Source: Desulfotalea sp. (lineage in GTDB: Bacteria > Desulfobacterota > Desulfobulbia > Desulfobulbales > Desulfocapsaceae). Taken from it: 64,000 bases of DNA. Below the pieces are notes generated by a model that saw only the letters and a list, made by a program, of their open reading frames with translations, was not told the origin of the DNA and made no database searches. Shown piece by piece: positions 1 through 10,005 of the stretch. Within the stretch, counting starts at the first letter, position 1; each line of letters begins with the position of its first letter. The stretch lies in contig NVXR01000001.1 in the NCBI GenBank assembly GCA_002733995.1, forward strand, positions 1-64,000, written 5' to 3'. The translations under genes were made by a program, and so were the position numbers.

Positions 1-290
1 GCGTATATTCCAGTGGTCCTATCCAGGGCAGAAATCGATAAGATATTTAACGCAATTGATGAGCCGTATCTGCTCATTGTTAAACTATTGTACGGTTGCT
101 GGTTACTCCTGTTGTGGCATTGACTCAAATAATGCCCTCGTGTTGGTGTTTAAGGGCACTTCTTGGCTCTTGCCGCTCTTTGGTCAACGCTCCTTGGGGC
201 AGGGGGACTTCAATGCTTGCCAGGACTTAATACCTTTGCCAGCATTGGTCCCCCAAGAAGAAGCTGAGTGGTGTTATGTACGGGAAGCAA
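1..290 (+). pseudogene. Degraded integron-type tyrosine recombinase (integrase), left end cut by the window
   Basis: Frame 1 of the first 120 bases reads through VVLSRAEIDKIF and a following LLYGC segment, which matches the start of the catalytic half of integron integrases (PVVLTRxEV... then LLYGTGLR). The frame then runs into a TGA at about 124. Similarity continues in another frame as NNALVLVFKG, then LLPL, DLIPLPALVP and EEAEWCYV, in the order expected for the integrase core (…VKDID-x-GKG, LPxxL, LPxALxxKYPxAxxEW). The conserved box-I Arg region, the HxxR and the terminal Tyr are missing, so the gene has frameshifts and deletions and cannot be active. It ends against guanine deaminase. 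The family call rests on recalled motif order, not a database search. Confidence 0.6.
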
Positions 291-1551
291 TTGGGGATAG
301 ACATTTTCCTTCGACATATCTGGCGATGATATTTCGATCATCTCCGGTATAAATAAATTTTTCGAGTCGATCTTCGAGTGAATACATTTCTGCTATCATG
401 TTGTCATCTTCAATAACGAGGGCGTCGAACAAAAAGCCCTTTTCAAAACTGCCAGTCTTGCCGAAAAAACTACCGCCACCTTTGGTCGCCATATAAAACA
501 CTTCTGCAATAGTTAAAGGTTGTAGCTCTTCATCGTTTAAAGCAACAAGTTTTGATAATTGGATCGCACGGACCATGGCCTCGTTGAGGCCCATTTTATG
601 CCCACCCGCAATATCACTACCCAGGCCAATCTTAAGTCCCATATTTAAATACTCTCTGACCGGCATGATGCCACTTCTCACATTAATATTCGAGTCGGGG
701 CAGTGAACGAGAAATGGATCCATTTTTAAGGCAAGTTTCTTCTCATCGTCATCTAAATAGATGGCATGGGCCATAATGGTTTTTGTTTGTCCGTATAGAT
801 TGTTCGTAAGATAAATATCTGAATAATTCTTTGCTGACTCAAAAAGGCTTTGTACCCATTTTACTTCGTCAATATTTTCGGAGAGATGTGACTGCACAGG
901 TAACTGATACTCTAGTGCAAGTTTGCCTAATCCGCGGAGTAACTCTGTTGAACATGAAGGTGCAAAGCGTGGGGTGATAATTGGCTTTACCAAAGGTTCA
1001 TCTTTAAATTTATTTATTAAATATTTCGTACCTTCAAGGGATTTCTCTGTGGTTTCTGTTATAAAATCGGGACCATTTTGATCCATATTGACCTTACCAA
1101 CATAGGCACCTATGCCTTTTTCTTTTAACACGTCAAACAACACCTCGGTTCCTGCGGTGGACGAGGATGCAAAGATGCAGGACCTTAGAGTGCCACAGGC
1201 GACCATTTTATCTGCAAAACAAGAATATGCTTTCCTGGCAAATTCTAGATTTTGAAATTCTCTTTCTAGGTCAAAGGTATAGTCGTTCAACCAGTCCAAG
1301 AGTTGTTTTGTCATACCGACACCGCATTGAAGGAACTGTGAGGCATGCAGGTGTAGATCTACGAATCCCGGGATGATAAGTCTGTCGCCGTAATCCTGCA
1401 CCTGTGCACCTTTAAATCTGTCGGGTACTGTTGGGTAAATCCCCTCAACTATGCCATCAATAGATACGAGGAACATGTCCTTATGTACTTCAAATTTTTC
1501 TGCTGTTTTCGTGTATAAAAAATGACCTTTTACTATCAATAGATTCGACAT
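274..1551 (-). CDS. guaD: Guanine deaminase (amidohydrolase family)
   Basis: Predicted to hydrolyse guanine to xanthine and ammonia in the cytoplasm (purine salvage or nitrogen supply). The 425-residue length is typical. An N-terminal composite beta domain leads to GFVDLHLHA (first His pair), then HLSEN and HAIYL supply further metal and catalytic His, and GSDIAGG near residue 318 supplies the metal Asp, in the order of the family. The ATG at 1551 has an AAAGGG about 5 bases upstream; a GTG codon just before it is less likely. It stands alone, with the integrase relic at its 3' side. Other cytosine/atrazine-type amidohydrolases are possible, but the motif spacing fits guanine deaminase best. 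Confidence 0.87.
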   Translation of the reverse strand: MSNLLIVKGHFLYTKTAEKFEVHKDMFLVSIDGIVEGIYPTVPDRFKGAQVQDYGDRLIIPGFVDLHLHASQFLQCGVGMTKQLLDWLNDYTFDLEREFQNLEFARKAYSCFADKMVACGTLRSCIFASSSTAGTEVLFDVLKEKGIGAYVGKVNMDQNGPDFITETTEKSLEGTKYLINKFKDEPLVKPIITPRFAPSCSTELLRGLGKLALEYQLPVQSHLSENIDEVKWVQSLFESAKNYSDIYLTNNLYGQTKTIMAHAIYLDDDEKKLALKMDPFLVHCPDSNINVRSGIMPVREYLNMGLKIGLGSDIAGGHKMGLNEAMVRAIQLSKLVALNDEELQPLTIAEVFYMATKGGGSFFGKTGSFEKGFLFDALVIEDDNMIAEMYSLEDRLEKFIYTGDDRNIIARYVEGKCLSPIASRT

Positions 1552-1780
1552 CACTACCCTTTGTTAATATATTTTTTTTAGTACTACAAATATGATTTTT
1601 GTGCTTTGTCTACTCCGTACGCAGGTATCGCAAATACCGGAGAGGGGTCTGCTGGAGAAGGTCTTGTACCAATGTTTTGTATTGCTTCCGAGAAAATAAT
1701 GCTCGCAATATATTAACATATGTTGCTGCTTATTTATTGAGGATTCCTTACAAACAGATCATCGGTAGGGCCTGGAGTTG

Positions 1781-2122
1781 TTACATTTTGGCGGCACAGG
1801 TTACGCAGAAAGGGTTGGCTGGATCAATTTCCAGTCTGCGTCTGTTGATTGTTTCTTCACATGAGGCGCAGTAGCCATATTCTTCCTCTTCAATACGTTC
1901 TAGGGCCGCTTCAACTCTTATGCCTTCGATCTCTCTGCGTCGTTTTGTTTCGAGCGCCATCGCCTGGGATTGCATGGCATCCATTCTTGACAATCTACCA
2001 ATTGTTGATTGATCTAAATTAACGGCCTTGGTCGATTCCTGTGTACTGATACCTCTGCTATCAAGTTCCTGTTGTTTACCCAACAAAAGCTTCTGGAAAA
2101 AATTAAGATCTTTCTGGTTCAT
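1781..2122 (-). CDS. DksA/TraR-family C4 zinc-finger protein
   Basis: A protein of 113 residues with an N-terminal helical part (coiled-coil-like, rich in Q, E and R) and a C-terminal zinc finger CASC...CVTC (about residues 85-110), the layout of DksA/TraR proteins. These bind in the secondary channel of RNA polymerase and modify initiation, often with ppGpp. The classical DksA coiled-coil-tip acidic pair DxxDxA is not evident, and the protein is shorter than E. coli DksA (151 aa), so it could be a TraR/YbiI-type paralogue rather than DksA itself. It is flanked by non-coding DNA on both sides and appears to be monocistronic. Confidence 0.8.
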   Translation of the reverse strand: MNQKDLNFFQKLLLGKQQELDSRGISTQESTKAVNLDQSTIGRLSRMDAMQSQAMALETKRRREIEGIRVEAALERIEEEEYGYCASCEETINRRRLEIDPANPFCVTCAAKM

Positions 2123-2217
2123 AGTTTTCTGTGCGCGTTAAAGAGTAAAAAAGTGGTGGAGGCAACGACTGTATCGAAGATATATGGGGTAGCCTACTTC
2201 TGTTAAGAATATTGTTC

Positions 2218-2245
2218 CAGTTTAGCAGTTTAGCAGTTTAGCAGC
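2218..2245 (+). repeat. Short tandem repeat, 8-bp unit, about 3.5 copies
   Basis: The unit CAGTTTAG occurs three times in tandem followed by CAGC, in the 282-base gap between the DksA-like gene and the YihY gene. No gene is visible in that gap. It is a simple slippage-type repeat with no assigned function. Confidence 0.8.
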
Positions 2246-2404
2246 TTGGTACACAAGGATCAGTTCTTACAACTTTTCCAAGAGGAAAACAGCCCAATGT
2301 TTAGCGGGGTTTAGTCCATATCGTGTGTCTACTGAGCCCATGTGGCAATGGATAAAAAAATCATGCACATCCGCACTCCGCTGAACAACCACGTAATATG
2401 GGGC

Positions 2405-3784
2405 TTAGTGGTCTATCTGTGAAGTGTTAAGCTGATCTTTTGTTTCAATGGAGTGAGAATGCATAGCGGCTTGTATCGCAGACAGGCTGAGTTTTCCACC
2501 GTTGGTTTCAGGGGCCTCACTGCCAAGGATGACCTTTACTATTGTTGCTTTATCATACTGATCAATGGGGTAAAGAGGCAGTATTTGCCCCTCCTCGCCT
2601 GGGCAACTGATATAGCCGTGTGCTGTGAGAGTTTCGCTAATAGTACAAATAAGCTGTTGGGGATAGGTTGAGAGTGTAGAAAAGAGGTGTTTGCGTCTGA
2701 GCTGCTCCCCTTTGGAAAATGCCTGGAAAACTTCATCCATAATATCAAATGCACAGCTGAGTTGTATAGAAGGGCTAATTTTTAGCTGGACGATATTGAA
2801 ATGTTTTTCATTTTGAATGGCATAGGCTATTTGAGCCCCGGCAAGAATAAATATCCAGCTGAGATAGATCCAGACGAGGAAGAGTGGAAACGTAGCAAAT
2901 GAACCATAAATCGCATTGTAATTGGCTACCCCGATTTGCATGGAAATAAATATATTTTGAATAATAACCCAACAACAGGCGGCAATGGTGGCACCAATAA
3001 CAGCCGGTAAGGTTTTGACCTTGGTGTTGGGGAAAAATATGTACATCGCATAAAATGAAACGGTGATGAAAAAAACAGGTACGGCCTGGAGGAGCAGGGC
3101 CTGGATCCAAACGAGTGGGATGTAGGAATCAAATTTTAGGGCAAGCCGAGGATTGTTGAGAAAGGCGCTGGCGGCAAAGGCCAGATTGATGGAGAGAGGC
3201 AGGAGGATGAGCATAGTAATGTAATCAGCAATTTTCCTGAGGATAGGTCTGCCGGCACTAACCCGCCAGATACTGTTCATCGCAGTCTCAATATTACCAA
3301 GGACCATAAGAACACTCAGAAGAATACCTACCACACCAAAGCTGCCAAGAGTTGCAAAATTAGTTCTGTCCACATAGTCAAACAGCTGGTCCACCGCAGA
3401 TCTTAGATGGCCTGTGAGGTTTGTTGCTGAATCTTCATCAGAGGCGACAAGAGACGACTCTTGGGGGGGCGTGGTCTTGTCCAGTCTTTCCAGGGTTTCA
3501 ATGTAGGTGTACGCAGCATCCCGTAATTGATTACCTCCGCCGAGGCCTTTCACTACTGCTGTACTCATCGCTAGCATGGGAACCATTGAGAGGAGAATGG
3601 CGTAGGTGAGAGCACTTGAACGCAGGGAAAGGTCGTTGCGTTTAAACTGGCGGCTGCTAATTAGGAGCAGTCTGAGGAGGTGTCGTAAAATGGTTACGGG
3701 TCCGCCTTGTTTTTCTGGGGGGCAATCGAGCCAATCAAGGTAAGTCGACCAGAGCCGGTTCTTGCTGTGAGTTATATATTGCAT
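2405..3784 (-). CDS. YihY/BrkB-family inner-membrane protein
   Basis: About 459 residues from the ATG at 3784, which lies 20 bases after the stop of the upstream kinase; a longer reading from 3850 would overlap that kinase and is less likely. The family signature is present: an N-terminal SLRSSALTYAILLSMVPMLA segment, a long extracytoplasmic region, then about five more hydrophobic segments (LGSFGVVGILLSVLMVLG, ITMLILLPLSINLAFA, ALLLQAVPVFFITVSF, VIGATIAACCWVIIQ, FPLFLVWIYLSWIFILAGA). The last 130 residues are soluble and may form a winged-helix-like tail. The family was once annotated as ribonuclease BN, which is wrong; its function is unsettled. Confidence 0.85.
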   Translation of the reverse strand: MQYITHSKNRLWSTYLDWLDCPPEKQGGPVTILRHLLRLLLISSRQFKRNDLSLRSSALTYAILLSMVPMLAMSTAVVKGLGGGNQLRDAAYTYIETLERLDKTTPPQESSLVASDEDSATNLTGHLRSAVDQLFDYVDRTNFATLGSFGVVGILLSVLMVLGNIETAMNSIWRVSAGRPILRKIADYITMLILLPLSINLAFAASAFLNNPRLALKFDSYIPLVWIQALLLQAVPVFFITVSFYAMYIFFPNTKVKTLPAVIGATIAACCWVIIQNIFISMQIGVANYNAIYGSFATFPLFLVWIYLSWIFILAGAQIAYAIQNEKHFNIVQLKISPSIQLSCAFDIMDEVFQAFSKGEQLRRKHLFSTLSTYPQQLICTISETLTAHGYISCPGEEGQILPLYPIDQYDKATIVKVILGSEAPETNGGKLSLSAIQAAMHSHSIETKDQLNTSQIDH

Positions 3785-3803
3785 ATGGATTGATAATCCG
3801 GGT

Positions 3804-5942
3804 TTAACTTCTGATATGCAGCCATTTTTCCAGAACCTGGAAAACAACATCTCTTTTGATGGGCTTGGTTATGTAATCGCTCATCCCAGCTTCAAGACAG
3901 AGCTCTCTGTCACCCTTCATCGCGTTGGCAGTCATCGCAACAATTGGGATCTTGGTGAAACCTTTTTTCCTGAGAATTCTGGTTGCTTCATAGCCATCCA
4001 TTTCTGGCATCTGAATATCCATCAGGATGGTGTCAAAAGCCTCAGGTGTTTTGGTGAAAATATCTACGGCCTCTTTGCCATTTGGAGCGACTGTGACCAA
4101 GTATCCGGCCTTTGTAAGCATCATAGTTGCAAGCTTCTGGTTGACTAGATTGTCTTCGGCTAGGAGTATTCTGATGGATTGTTTGATCTCTTCACGAACA
4201 GAATATTGGGTGACAAGAGGTTCTTTTTCTGACCCTGATATCTGTTCTTTGGAACCCAAAATTTTAGAAATTGTGCGTAGAAATGTCTGGCGTCTTGCCG
4301 GTTTGGCCAAAAAGGCATTAAAACCTGCTCTATTACATCTTTGGGCCACTTTTTCCGTGGAAGAAGTGTATGCAAGTAGAGGAATGTTAGCGGTTTTAAG
4401 CGTTGAGGAGCGTATGCGTTTGGCAAGTTCATAACCCGAAAGGAGGGGCATGATCAGATCGAGGATAGCAAGATCAAATGGCCTGCCAACGTCTTCTGCT
4501 GCTTGCATTGTTTGCAAGGTGGCGGTTTCATCAAGCAGGGTTACAACTTCCATCTCAACGCTTTCAAGGAGATTTTTTATGATCTCGTTGTTTGCCTTGT
4601 TGTCATCAACGACCAGAGCTTTCAGTCCTTTGAGGTCTTCAGAGATGGGACGATGTTTTTGTTTGATAGTGGATTTTTGCATTTTTGCGAGAAAATGAAA
4701 GGTGCTTCCCTCGCCAACCACCGACTCAACCCAGACACGCCCCTGCATGAGATTTGCAATCTTCCGGCATATGGAAAGACCGAGGCCTGTTCCACCATAT
4801 TTTCTTGTGGTGCTTCCATCTGCCTGCTTGAATGCCTCAAATATTTTTTCAAGTTTGTCTGGTGCCAGACCTATTCCTGTATCTCGAACTTTACTCAGGA
4901 TGAGTATGCCATCCTCCGTCTCTTCCTGCACTTCAATGCTTAGTTCAAGTTCTCCCCGTTCTGTGAATTTAGCAGCATTACCAAGAAGGTTTATCAGCAC
5001 CTGTCGAAACCTGCCGGGGTCGCCTTTAAGATTTGCCGGGAGGTTATCATCAATTCGACAAAGGACTTCAATCGGCATTCCAGTAACCCGGGGTCTGATG
5101 AGTTCGCAGACATCATGGGCGGTGATTTCAGGGTCAAAATCGATAAAATCCAAACTCATCTGGCCGGCCTCAATTTTAGAAAAATCGAGGATGTCATTAA
5201 TCAGGCTGAGTAGAGCCTCTCCGCTTCTTTTAATGGTAAGAGCACTGTCTCGCTGTTCAGCGTCGAGGTCTGTGATAAGCAGCATCTCGGTAAAGCCAAT
5301 TACCCCGTTCATTGGTGTGCGAATCTCATGGCTCATGGAAGCAAGAAATTGACTTTTGGCAATGTTTGCCGCTTCAGCTGCGGCCTTTGATTCCCGTAAT
5401 TCACTGGTTTGCTTTTTTATTTCGGACTGCAAGGTTTGGGAATAATTTTCCTGGTGTTCCTGGATGACGCGATAACCCCGTTGCGTCTCCTCTTGCATAT
5501 CCTGAAATTTTTGCTCAAGAACATGAAATTTACGGTTAAATTGTGTTTTCTGAATCGAAAACTTCTTGTTAAGTGCGGCTAAATTCTGGCGGGCGGTGAA
5601 TTCGGACACCGCCAGTGAAATGAGTAGTGGTATATCGGTTGCGGCTACATTCAGGTGTATGGGTGCAAAGAAAATAATCGCCTTAAGGCTTGGCAGAGGA
5701 AGTGCCCAGATTTTCTTGTCAGCAGTGGAGACCGCTTTACTCTTGTGTTCAGTCTCGCTGAGGCGTCTTGCAAGCCCCTCGATTATCGTCTCGGGAAATG
5801 TATCTGGGGCAGAGCCTAGCTGTATCTTGTTTGCCTGCAATGTGATCATAAACTGCATTTGAGGCAGGGTGTTATCGAGAAAAATTAACAGCTCCTCTGC
5901 CTGGATTTGCGTTGCTGCACTATTGTTGAATAGGTCAATCAT
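3804..5942 (-). CDS. Hybrid sensor histidine kinase with two receiver domains
   Basis: A cytoplasmic hybrid kinase of 712 residues with no clear membrane segment. Residues 1-115 form a poorly conserved input region; 118-195 is a coiled coil. The HisKA box [10 protein letters not shown] has the phosphoacceptor His near 205. An HATPase domain follows (N box [10 protein letters not shown]1 DTGIGL, G2 GGTGLGL). Two receivers close the protein: one at about 445-560 (VVDDN...LAILDLIMP) and one at about 590-705 (LAEDN...[12 protein letters not shown]), both with the phosphoacceptor Asp. It lies 8 bases after the HDOD gene and probably shares its transcript. The absence of an output domain suggests phosphorelay to a partner. 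Confidence 0.92.
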   Translation of the reverse strand: MIDLFNNSAATQIQAEELLIFLDNTLPQMQFMITLQANKIQLGSAPDTFPETIIEGLARRLSETEHKSKAVSTADKKIWALPLPSLKAIIFFAPIHLNVAATDIPLLISLAVSEFTARQNLAALNKKFSIQKTQFNRKFHVLEQKFQDMQEETQRGYRVIQEHQENYSQTLQSEIKKQTSELRESKAAAEAANIAKSQFLASMSHEIRTPMNGVIGFTEMLLITDLDAEQRDSALTIKRSGEALLSLINDILDFSKIEAGQMSLDFIDFDPEITAHDVCELIRPRVTGMPIEVLCRIDDNLPANLKGDPGRFRQVLINLLGNAAKFTERGELELSIEVQEETEDGILILSKVRDTGIGLAPDKLEKIFEAFKQADGSTTRKYGGTGLGLSICRKIANLMQGRVWVESVVGEGSTFHFLAKMQKSTIKQKHRPISEDLKGLKALVVDDNKANNEIIKNLLESVEMEVVTLLDETATLQTMQAAEDVGRPFDLAILDLIMPLLSGYELAKRIRSSTLKTANIPLLAYTSSTEKVAQRCNRAGFNAFLAKPARRQTFLRTISKILGSKEQISGSEKEPLVTQYSVREEIKQSIRILLAEDNLVNQKLATMMLTKAGYLVTVAPNGKEAVDIFTKTPEAFDTILMDIQMPEMDGYEATRILRKKGFTKIPIVAMTANAMKGDRELCLEAGMSDYITKPIKRDVVFQVLEKWLHIRS

Positions 5943-5950
5943 GGGAATCC

Positions 5951-6787
5951 TTATCCGTAAATTGAATTCGCTTTTTCCATCTCTTCGGGAAGATCGTCGA
6001 TAAGAACGTTGTATTCATCAATGTTGTCTTTCAGGTGGGTGACAAGTGGAGGAGATAAATCTACCTTTAGATCGGGTAGGGTTGTCTGCTGCAATTGGCC
6101 GGTAATAAACTCAGATAACTGGATTATTCCGGTGAGAGATTCTGGCTTTAGGTCGTTGGAGATTTGATGGTGATCACGGATTGCTTCCTGAATTGAAACT
6201 GACATTTTCCAATCAAGGGTAAGGAAGTAGCCAATCTCACAATGATTTGTGCCAAAGGCATCTTCTTCCAGCCCAGATAGCATACCGGTTGAGGTACATG
6301 TCTCAATGATTGTATCGAATGCTTCAGGATGAAGCTGTTCTTCAACGAGTAGGCCAAAATCATGGAGTATCCCACAGAGCAGGGCATCGTCGCCATTGAT
6401 GCCAAAAATACGTTCTGCAACCATTTTGCCACATATAGAAACTGCGGCTGAATGGTGCCAAAGTTTTTGCTTTGAGAAACGAGTAGGCTTTTGTGGAGCA
6501 ATAAAGATGCCTTGTAGGGCGTCTATAACAACAAGATTGTGGATGTTTTTCATGCCAAGGAAGGCAACAGCACGACTGATGGAGTTCACGGTCTGGGTAA
6601 GGCCGTAAAATGGACTATTAACAAGTCGTAGGAGTCGTGTTACCAGTACCTGATCCATCTTGATGACGTCTTCAAAATCTTTCGTGGTTGATTCGCTATC
6701 GTTAATCAATGTATTCACTGCCATGACAACGCTTGGAAGCGGATTAACGTCAGAGAATTTATCAAGAAAATGCTGTGCTGTTGACAT
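5951..6787 (-). CDS. HDOD domain signalling protein
   Basis: A protein of 278 residues covered by an HDOD domain. The N-terminal [14 protein letters not shown] leads into [14 protein letters not shown] and then [17 protein letters not shown], the family hallmark. Some HD-type positions are partly kept ([29 protein letters not shown]), but HDOD proteins are generally thought not to be phosphohydrolases. They act in signal networks, often beside kinases or diguanylate cyclases. A GGAG Shine-Dalgarno sits 8 bases before the ATG. The 8-base gap to the hybrid kinase downstream suggests the pair works together. Confidence 0.9.
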   Translation of the reverse strand: MSTAQHFLDKFSDVNPLPSVVMAVNTLINDSESTTKDFEDVIKMDQVLVTRLLRLVNSPFYGLTQTVNSISRAVAFLGMKNIHNLVVIDALQGIFIAPQKPTRFSKQKLWHHSAAVSICGKMVAERIFGINGDDALLCGILHDFGLLVEEQLHPEAFDTIIETCTSTGMLSGLEEDAFGTNHCEIGYFLTLDWKMSVSIQEAIRDHHQISNDLKPESLTGIIQLSEFITGQLQQTTLPDLKVDLSPPLVTHLKDNIDEYNVLIDDLPEEMEKANSIYG

Positions 6788-6943
6788 GAAAAAAACTCCA
6801 GTATTGTTGAGTGTCTACTCTTTAGGGCCTGTGAAAAAAACAGTAAAAAGAGAAAGAGCTTACAGGCCCATTCAGTTGATATCAGCAGGCGTTGTGAACG
6901 TGGGGCACCATCGAAGCGCTTATGCCGTTTATCTGGATAAGAT

Positions 6944-7303
6944 TTAAAAAATCTCTTTTTTGCTAATAGCTTCGGTTTTTACCCGGTCAAGAAGATCTGC
7001 GAGAACAGGTTTAATATTATCGCGGATGTCTCCTGCCACAATTATGTAGAGGAGATCATCACCTGGTTGGAAGGTGCCCGAGTACGCCTCTATTATTATA
7101 TCAAAGATCCCCTCTTTTTGAATGAATTCTTGGCGCAATGTTTCGATTTTAGCAAAATCGGGTGTTACTTCAAGGGCGGTAACCTGGGCTCTGTCTTTTC
7201 TGGACCAGCCCCGGACAACACCGTTGTGGATGAGTATCATTCCTACATTGTCAGTAAATTTAGGATTTTGCTTGAGTTCTTTTATTGCTTTGTTGATGTC
7301 CAT
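6944..7303 (-). CDS. MoaE-like molybdopterin synthase catalytic subunit homologue
   Basis: Short protein (119 aa) with a MoaE-type layout: an N-terminal GMILIHNGVVRGWSRKD strand-turn replacing the usual GAIVTFVGRVR, a VTALEVTPDFAKIETL segment resembling the VxxLxYEAYxxMA region, and the C-terminal VKTEAISKKEIF resembling the KxRAPIWKKE active-site segment, with the key Lys pair kept. In MoaE this subunit transfers sulfur to precursor Z to make molybdopterin. Divergence at the N-terminal half and the absence of moaD or moaC nearby mean a non-canonical role is possible. An AAGGATC precedes the ATG. Confidence 0.7.
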   Translation of the reverse strand: MDINKAIKELKQNPKFTDNVGMILIHNGVVRGWSRKDRAQVTALEVTPDFAKIETLRQEFIQKEGIFDIIIEAYSGTFQPGDDLLYIIVAGDIRDNIKPVLADLLDRVKTEAISKKEIF

Positions 7304-7336
7304 ATCAGTTGATCCTTATCAATGTTGTAGGTTGAG

Positions 7337-9226
7337 TTAGATTTGCTGCACAATCGGAATAATTAATTCCTGATTTCTGTCGAGTCGCAATAGATTAATC
7401 GTTGAATTATATCTTTCAAGGAGCCAAAAAGGGATTTCAAACTTATTGTAGCAGAGATCCCAGAGGGTGTCCCCCGCATTCACGGTGTAGGATTCCTGTC
7501 CTGTGACGCTGAATGCGGCAAAAAAATCGTCTTCTGTATCCTGGAGGAAATCAAGTCTCTTTTCTGTAAAGGTTGTTGGCTTTATCGAGTCAAATGGCAA
7601 GAGCACTTGCTGGCCTGGTGCAATGACCCTGTCAGATTTGAGCCTGTTGAGTCGGAGTAGCTCTTTTCGACTTGTGTTGAGAAAAACAGCATATAGGCCC
7701 AATGATTCCTCGGGCTGTACTGTCACGTAACCAAGGGTCTTGTTGTTCTTGCGATGTATATTGAAGACACGGTATACCGCAGGATTGTTATGTTGAACAA
7801 TATTGGCTGCTTGATTGGAAGGTTTGTTCTTTTTGTTGGCAACGAGTATCGGCGTCGCCAATGTGCTTCTTCTGCGAGGATACAACTTTTTTGCCTTACC
7901 ATTGCGGATTGTTGGCGCCGTTGGGATGCGAAGTCTCTGTTTAATGAAAATTACAGCAAAATCGTCAAGATTATTGCTTCTCATCAAACTCTTGAGTGAG
8001 ACCCCATAACGACTTGCAATGCTTCCGGCAGTTTCTCCACGTTGTACCCGGTGAAACACTGTCGTCGTCTGGCTTTTATTATAAACAGAAGCTGGTACTT
8101 GTGTAAGCAGTCTTTGCACCCGGGTGTTTTGGGGTAGACGTACTCTGTAGCCTGGTGGAATACGTTTTTCCCCTTTGGTGACAGCTGGGCGAAACGCCGG
8201 ATTAAGTGCATGTAGTGTCTGTGACGGGATCTGAAAGTGACGACTGAGGGAACTGAGGCTGGTATATCCCTTGAGCTGCAGATATGAAACATTTTCTGCT
8301 GGATTTATTTTGAGCTGCCTCTCCAGGCGTTTTGCAATTTTTCGTGCTGCAAGGAATTCAGAATAAAAGTTCTTGGAAGCAAATTTGAAATGACCTCTAT
8401 TGTAATGTTTAAATATTTTTTCATAGCTGCCAAGTTCTTCCTGGGCCCGTATTGTGCCGGGAAGTCCGTAATTATATGAGGTGAGAGCAAGGGGCCAGTT
8501 GGCCAGGTTCCGATAGCTGTTTTTGAGATATTTTGCGGCGGCGTGGGTCGCAAGTATTGGATCGAGACGCTCGTCTATACTGTGGTCGATTTGCAGGTAT
8601 CTTTTCCCCGTTGACCTTGTAAATTGCCAGATGCCAGCTGCGCCAAACTTAGAATAGGCCTTCACATTAAAAGATGATTCTACGTGGGGCAGATAGGCAA
8701 GGTCTTCAGGTAACTGGTTTTCCCTGAATACACGTTTAATTTCTCGTAAATAGGTGCCTGAACGGATGACCCCAGCTTGGAAACGTTCTTTCTGTCCCCG
8801 CTGGCTTCGTACACGTTCCGCTGCTCGGCCCATGTCCCTACTTCTGTACTTGCCGTTAAAAAGAGCGGCAATCCTTTTTTCTTCCCGGCTGTGGGGACGT
8901 TGTTTAGATAATCTTTTTAGGATGGCAGAGTATTTTTTTATGGCTCTTTGTTGGGCTTTTGCATTAAGCTTGTGTACATTGTCTGTAGGTTGTTCTAGTA
9001 ACTCAACAATTTCGTAGATTTTTGATAAATCTTTGGAGTCATGTATCACGGCTTGATGTATAGAATAGGTGGAATAAATCAGTTCCCAAAAGTGGACGTT
9101 TTTTTCGATTGCCCGGTAGCGTGGGAACTCTTCAGCTGTGGCTATGTTGTGTTGGCATGTTAAAAAAAACACAATAATGCAGAGTTGAAGAACAAAAAAA
9201 CATCTGATATTTCTGATAACGTACAT
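7337..9226 (-). CDS. MltD-like membrane-bound lytic murein transglycosylase with LysM repeats
   Basis: A signal peptide or N-terminal anchor (residues about 5-30, ending near TCQH) precedes a helical region, then an SLT family-1 domain at about 165-320. It contains PHVESSFNVKAYSKFGAAGIWQF (catalytic Glu in VESSFN), then LATHAAAKYLK and SYNYG, as in MltD. At least three LysM-type repeats follow (around 345-370, 400-440 with TVFHRVQRGETAGSIASRYG, and 585-627 with YTVNAGDTLWDLCYNKF). It would cleave the glycan backbone of peptidoglycan in the periplasm. At 629 residues it is longer than E. coli MltD (452). Confidence 0.9.
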   Translation of the reverse strand: MYVIRNIRCFFVLQLCIIVFFLTCQHNIATAEEFPRYRAIEKNVHFWELIYSTYSIHQAVIHDSKDLSKIYEIVELLEQPTDNVHKLNAKAQQRAIKKYSAILKRLSKQRPHSREEKRIAALFNGKYRSRDMGRAAERVRSQRGQKERFQAGVIRSGTYLREIKRVFRENQLPEDLAYLPHVESSFNVKAYSKFGAAGIWQFTRSTGKRYLQIDHSIDERLDPILATHAAAKYLKNSYRNLANWPLALTSYNYGLPGTIRAQEELGSYEKIFKHYNRGHFKFASKNFYSEFLAARKIAKRLERQLKINPAENVSYLQLKGYTSLSSLSRHFQIPSQTLHALNPAFRPAVTKGEKRIPPGYRVRLPQNTRVQRLLTQVPASVYNKSQTTTVFHRVQRGETAGSIASRYGVSLKSLMRSNNLDDFAVIFIKQRLRIPTAPTIRNGKAKKLYPRRRSTLATPILVANKKNKPSNQAANIVQHNNPAVYRVFNIHRKNNKTLGYVTVQPEESLGLYAVFLNTSRKELLRLNRLKSDRVIAPGQQVLLPFDSIKPTTFTEKRLDFLQDTEDDFFAAFSVTGQESYTVNAGDTLWDLCYNKFEIPFWLLERYNSTINLLRLDRNQELIIPIVQQI

Positions 9227-9392
9227 TTTGTAAAAGTTTACAGCCAGGTTCAGGTTAAAAGGGGATGTAGTAGGCGCTAGTTTGACTGATCTTGGAGAGT
9301 CTCTCAGGAACCTTATATAAATTATTTATATCATAAGAAAGGTCACAGCGGAATATGTATCTGATTGCAATTGTAGAAAAAGGAAAAAGGTA

Positions 9393-9878
9393 ATGTATAC
9401 ACCCATAATGGCAACCCTTGGTTATATTCTTTCTCCAGACGGGAAAAAAACCCTTATGGTTCATCGAAATAAACGCAAGACCGACCAACACCTTGGTAAA
9501 TACAATGGTCTTGGTGGGAAAATGCAACGAGGTGAAGATATTTATACCTGTCTCGTCCGGGAGATTGAAGAAGAAGCAAACATTATCTGTGAGGATGTTG
9601 TCTTGCGAGGGACCATAAACTGGACAGGCTTTGGGCCAAATGGAGAAGATTGGTTTGGTTTTATTTATCTGATCAAAAGTTTTAAGGGTAGTCCGAATAG
9701 TACGAATGAAGAGGGTGACCTGCTGTGGGTTGATATTGATCGCATCATGGAGCTACCAATGTGGGAAGGCGATCGTTTTTTTCTTCCGCTTGTTTTTGAC
9801 AATGATCCTAGGGTGTTCCATGGTTTTATGCCCTATGAAAATGCGTCTCCGCTTGCTTGGAATTACACGAGAATCTGA
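9393..9878 (+). CDS. NUDIX hydrolase, 8-oxo-dGTP diphosphatase-like (MutT type)
   Basis: A 161-residue NUDIX protein. The NUDIX box is GLGGKMQRGEDIYTCLVREI then EEEAN, with the REIEEE metal-binding core intact; the usual G after EE is replaced by A-N. Nearby GRINWTG-like and FIYLIKSFKG strands resemble the 8-oxo-dGTP diphosphatase (MTH1-like) subgroup, which starts YILSPDGKKTLMVHR as here. Likely role: nucleotide pool sanitation. An AAAAAGG lies just upstream of the ATG. Preceding DNA on the minus strand belongs to the divergently transcribed transglycosylase. Confidence 0.87.
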   Translation: MYTPIMATLGYILSPDGKKTLMVHRNKRKTDQHLGKYNGLGGKMQRGEDIYTCLVREIEEEANIICEDVVLRGTINWTGFGPNGEDWFGFIYLIKSFKGSPNSTNEEGDLLWVDIDRIMELPMWEGDRFFLPLVFDNDPRVFHGFMPYENASPLAWNYTRI

Positions 9879-10005
9879 TTGATGTTGCAGGGATGTAAAG
9901 CCATGGTATATTCCCCCCTAACACAATGAAAATTTCCCGGCTGCTAGTGCTCGATACTTTTGTGGTTGAGTCGTGCCGGAACAAGAATACTTAAGGAGTA
10001 TGAAA

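Noticed and set aside
4702..5352. Long plus-strand frame (216 codons) over the hybrid kinase
   Set aside because: It lies entirely opposite the HATPase/HisKA coding region, has Ser/Arg-rich antisense-type composition and no motif.
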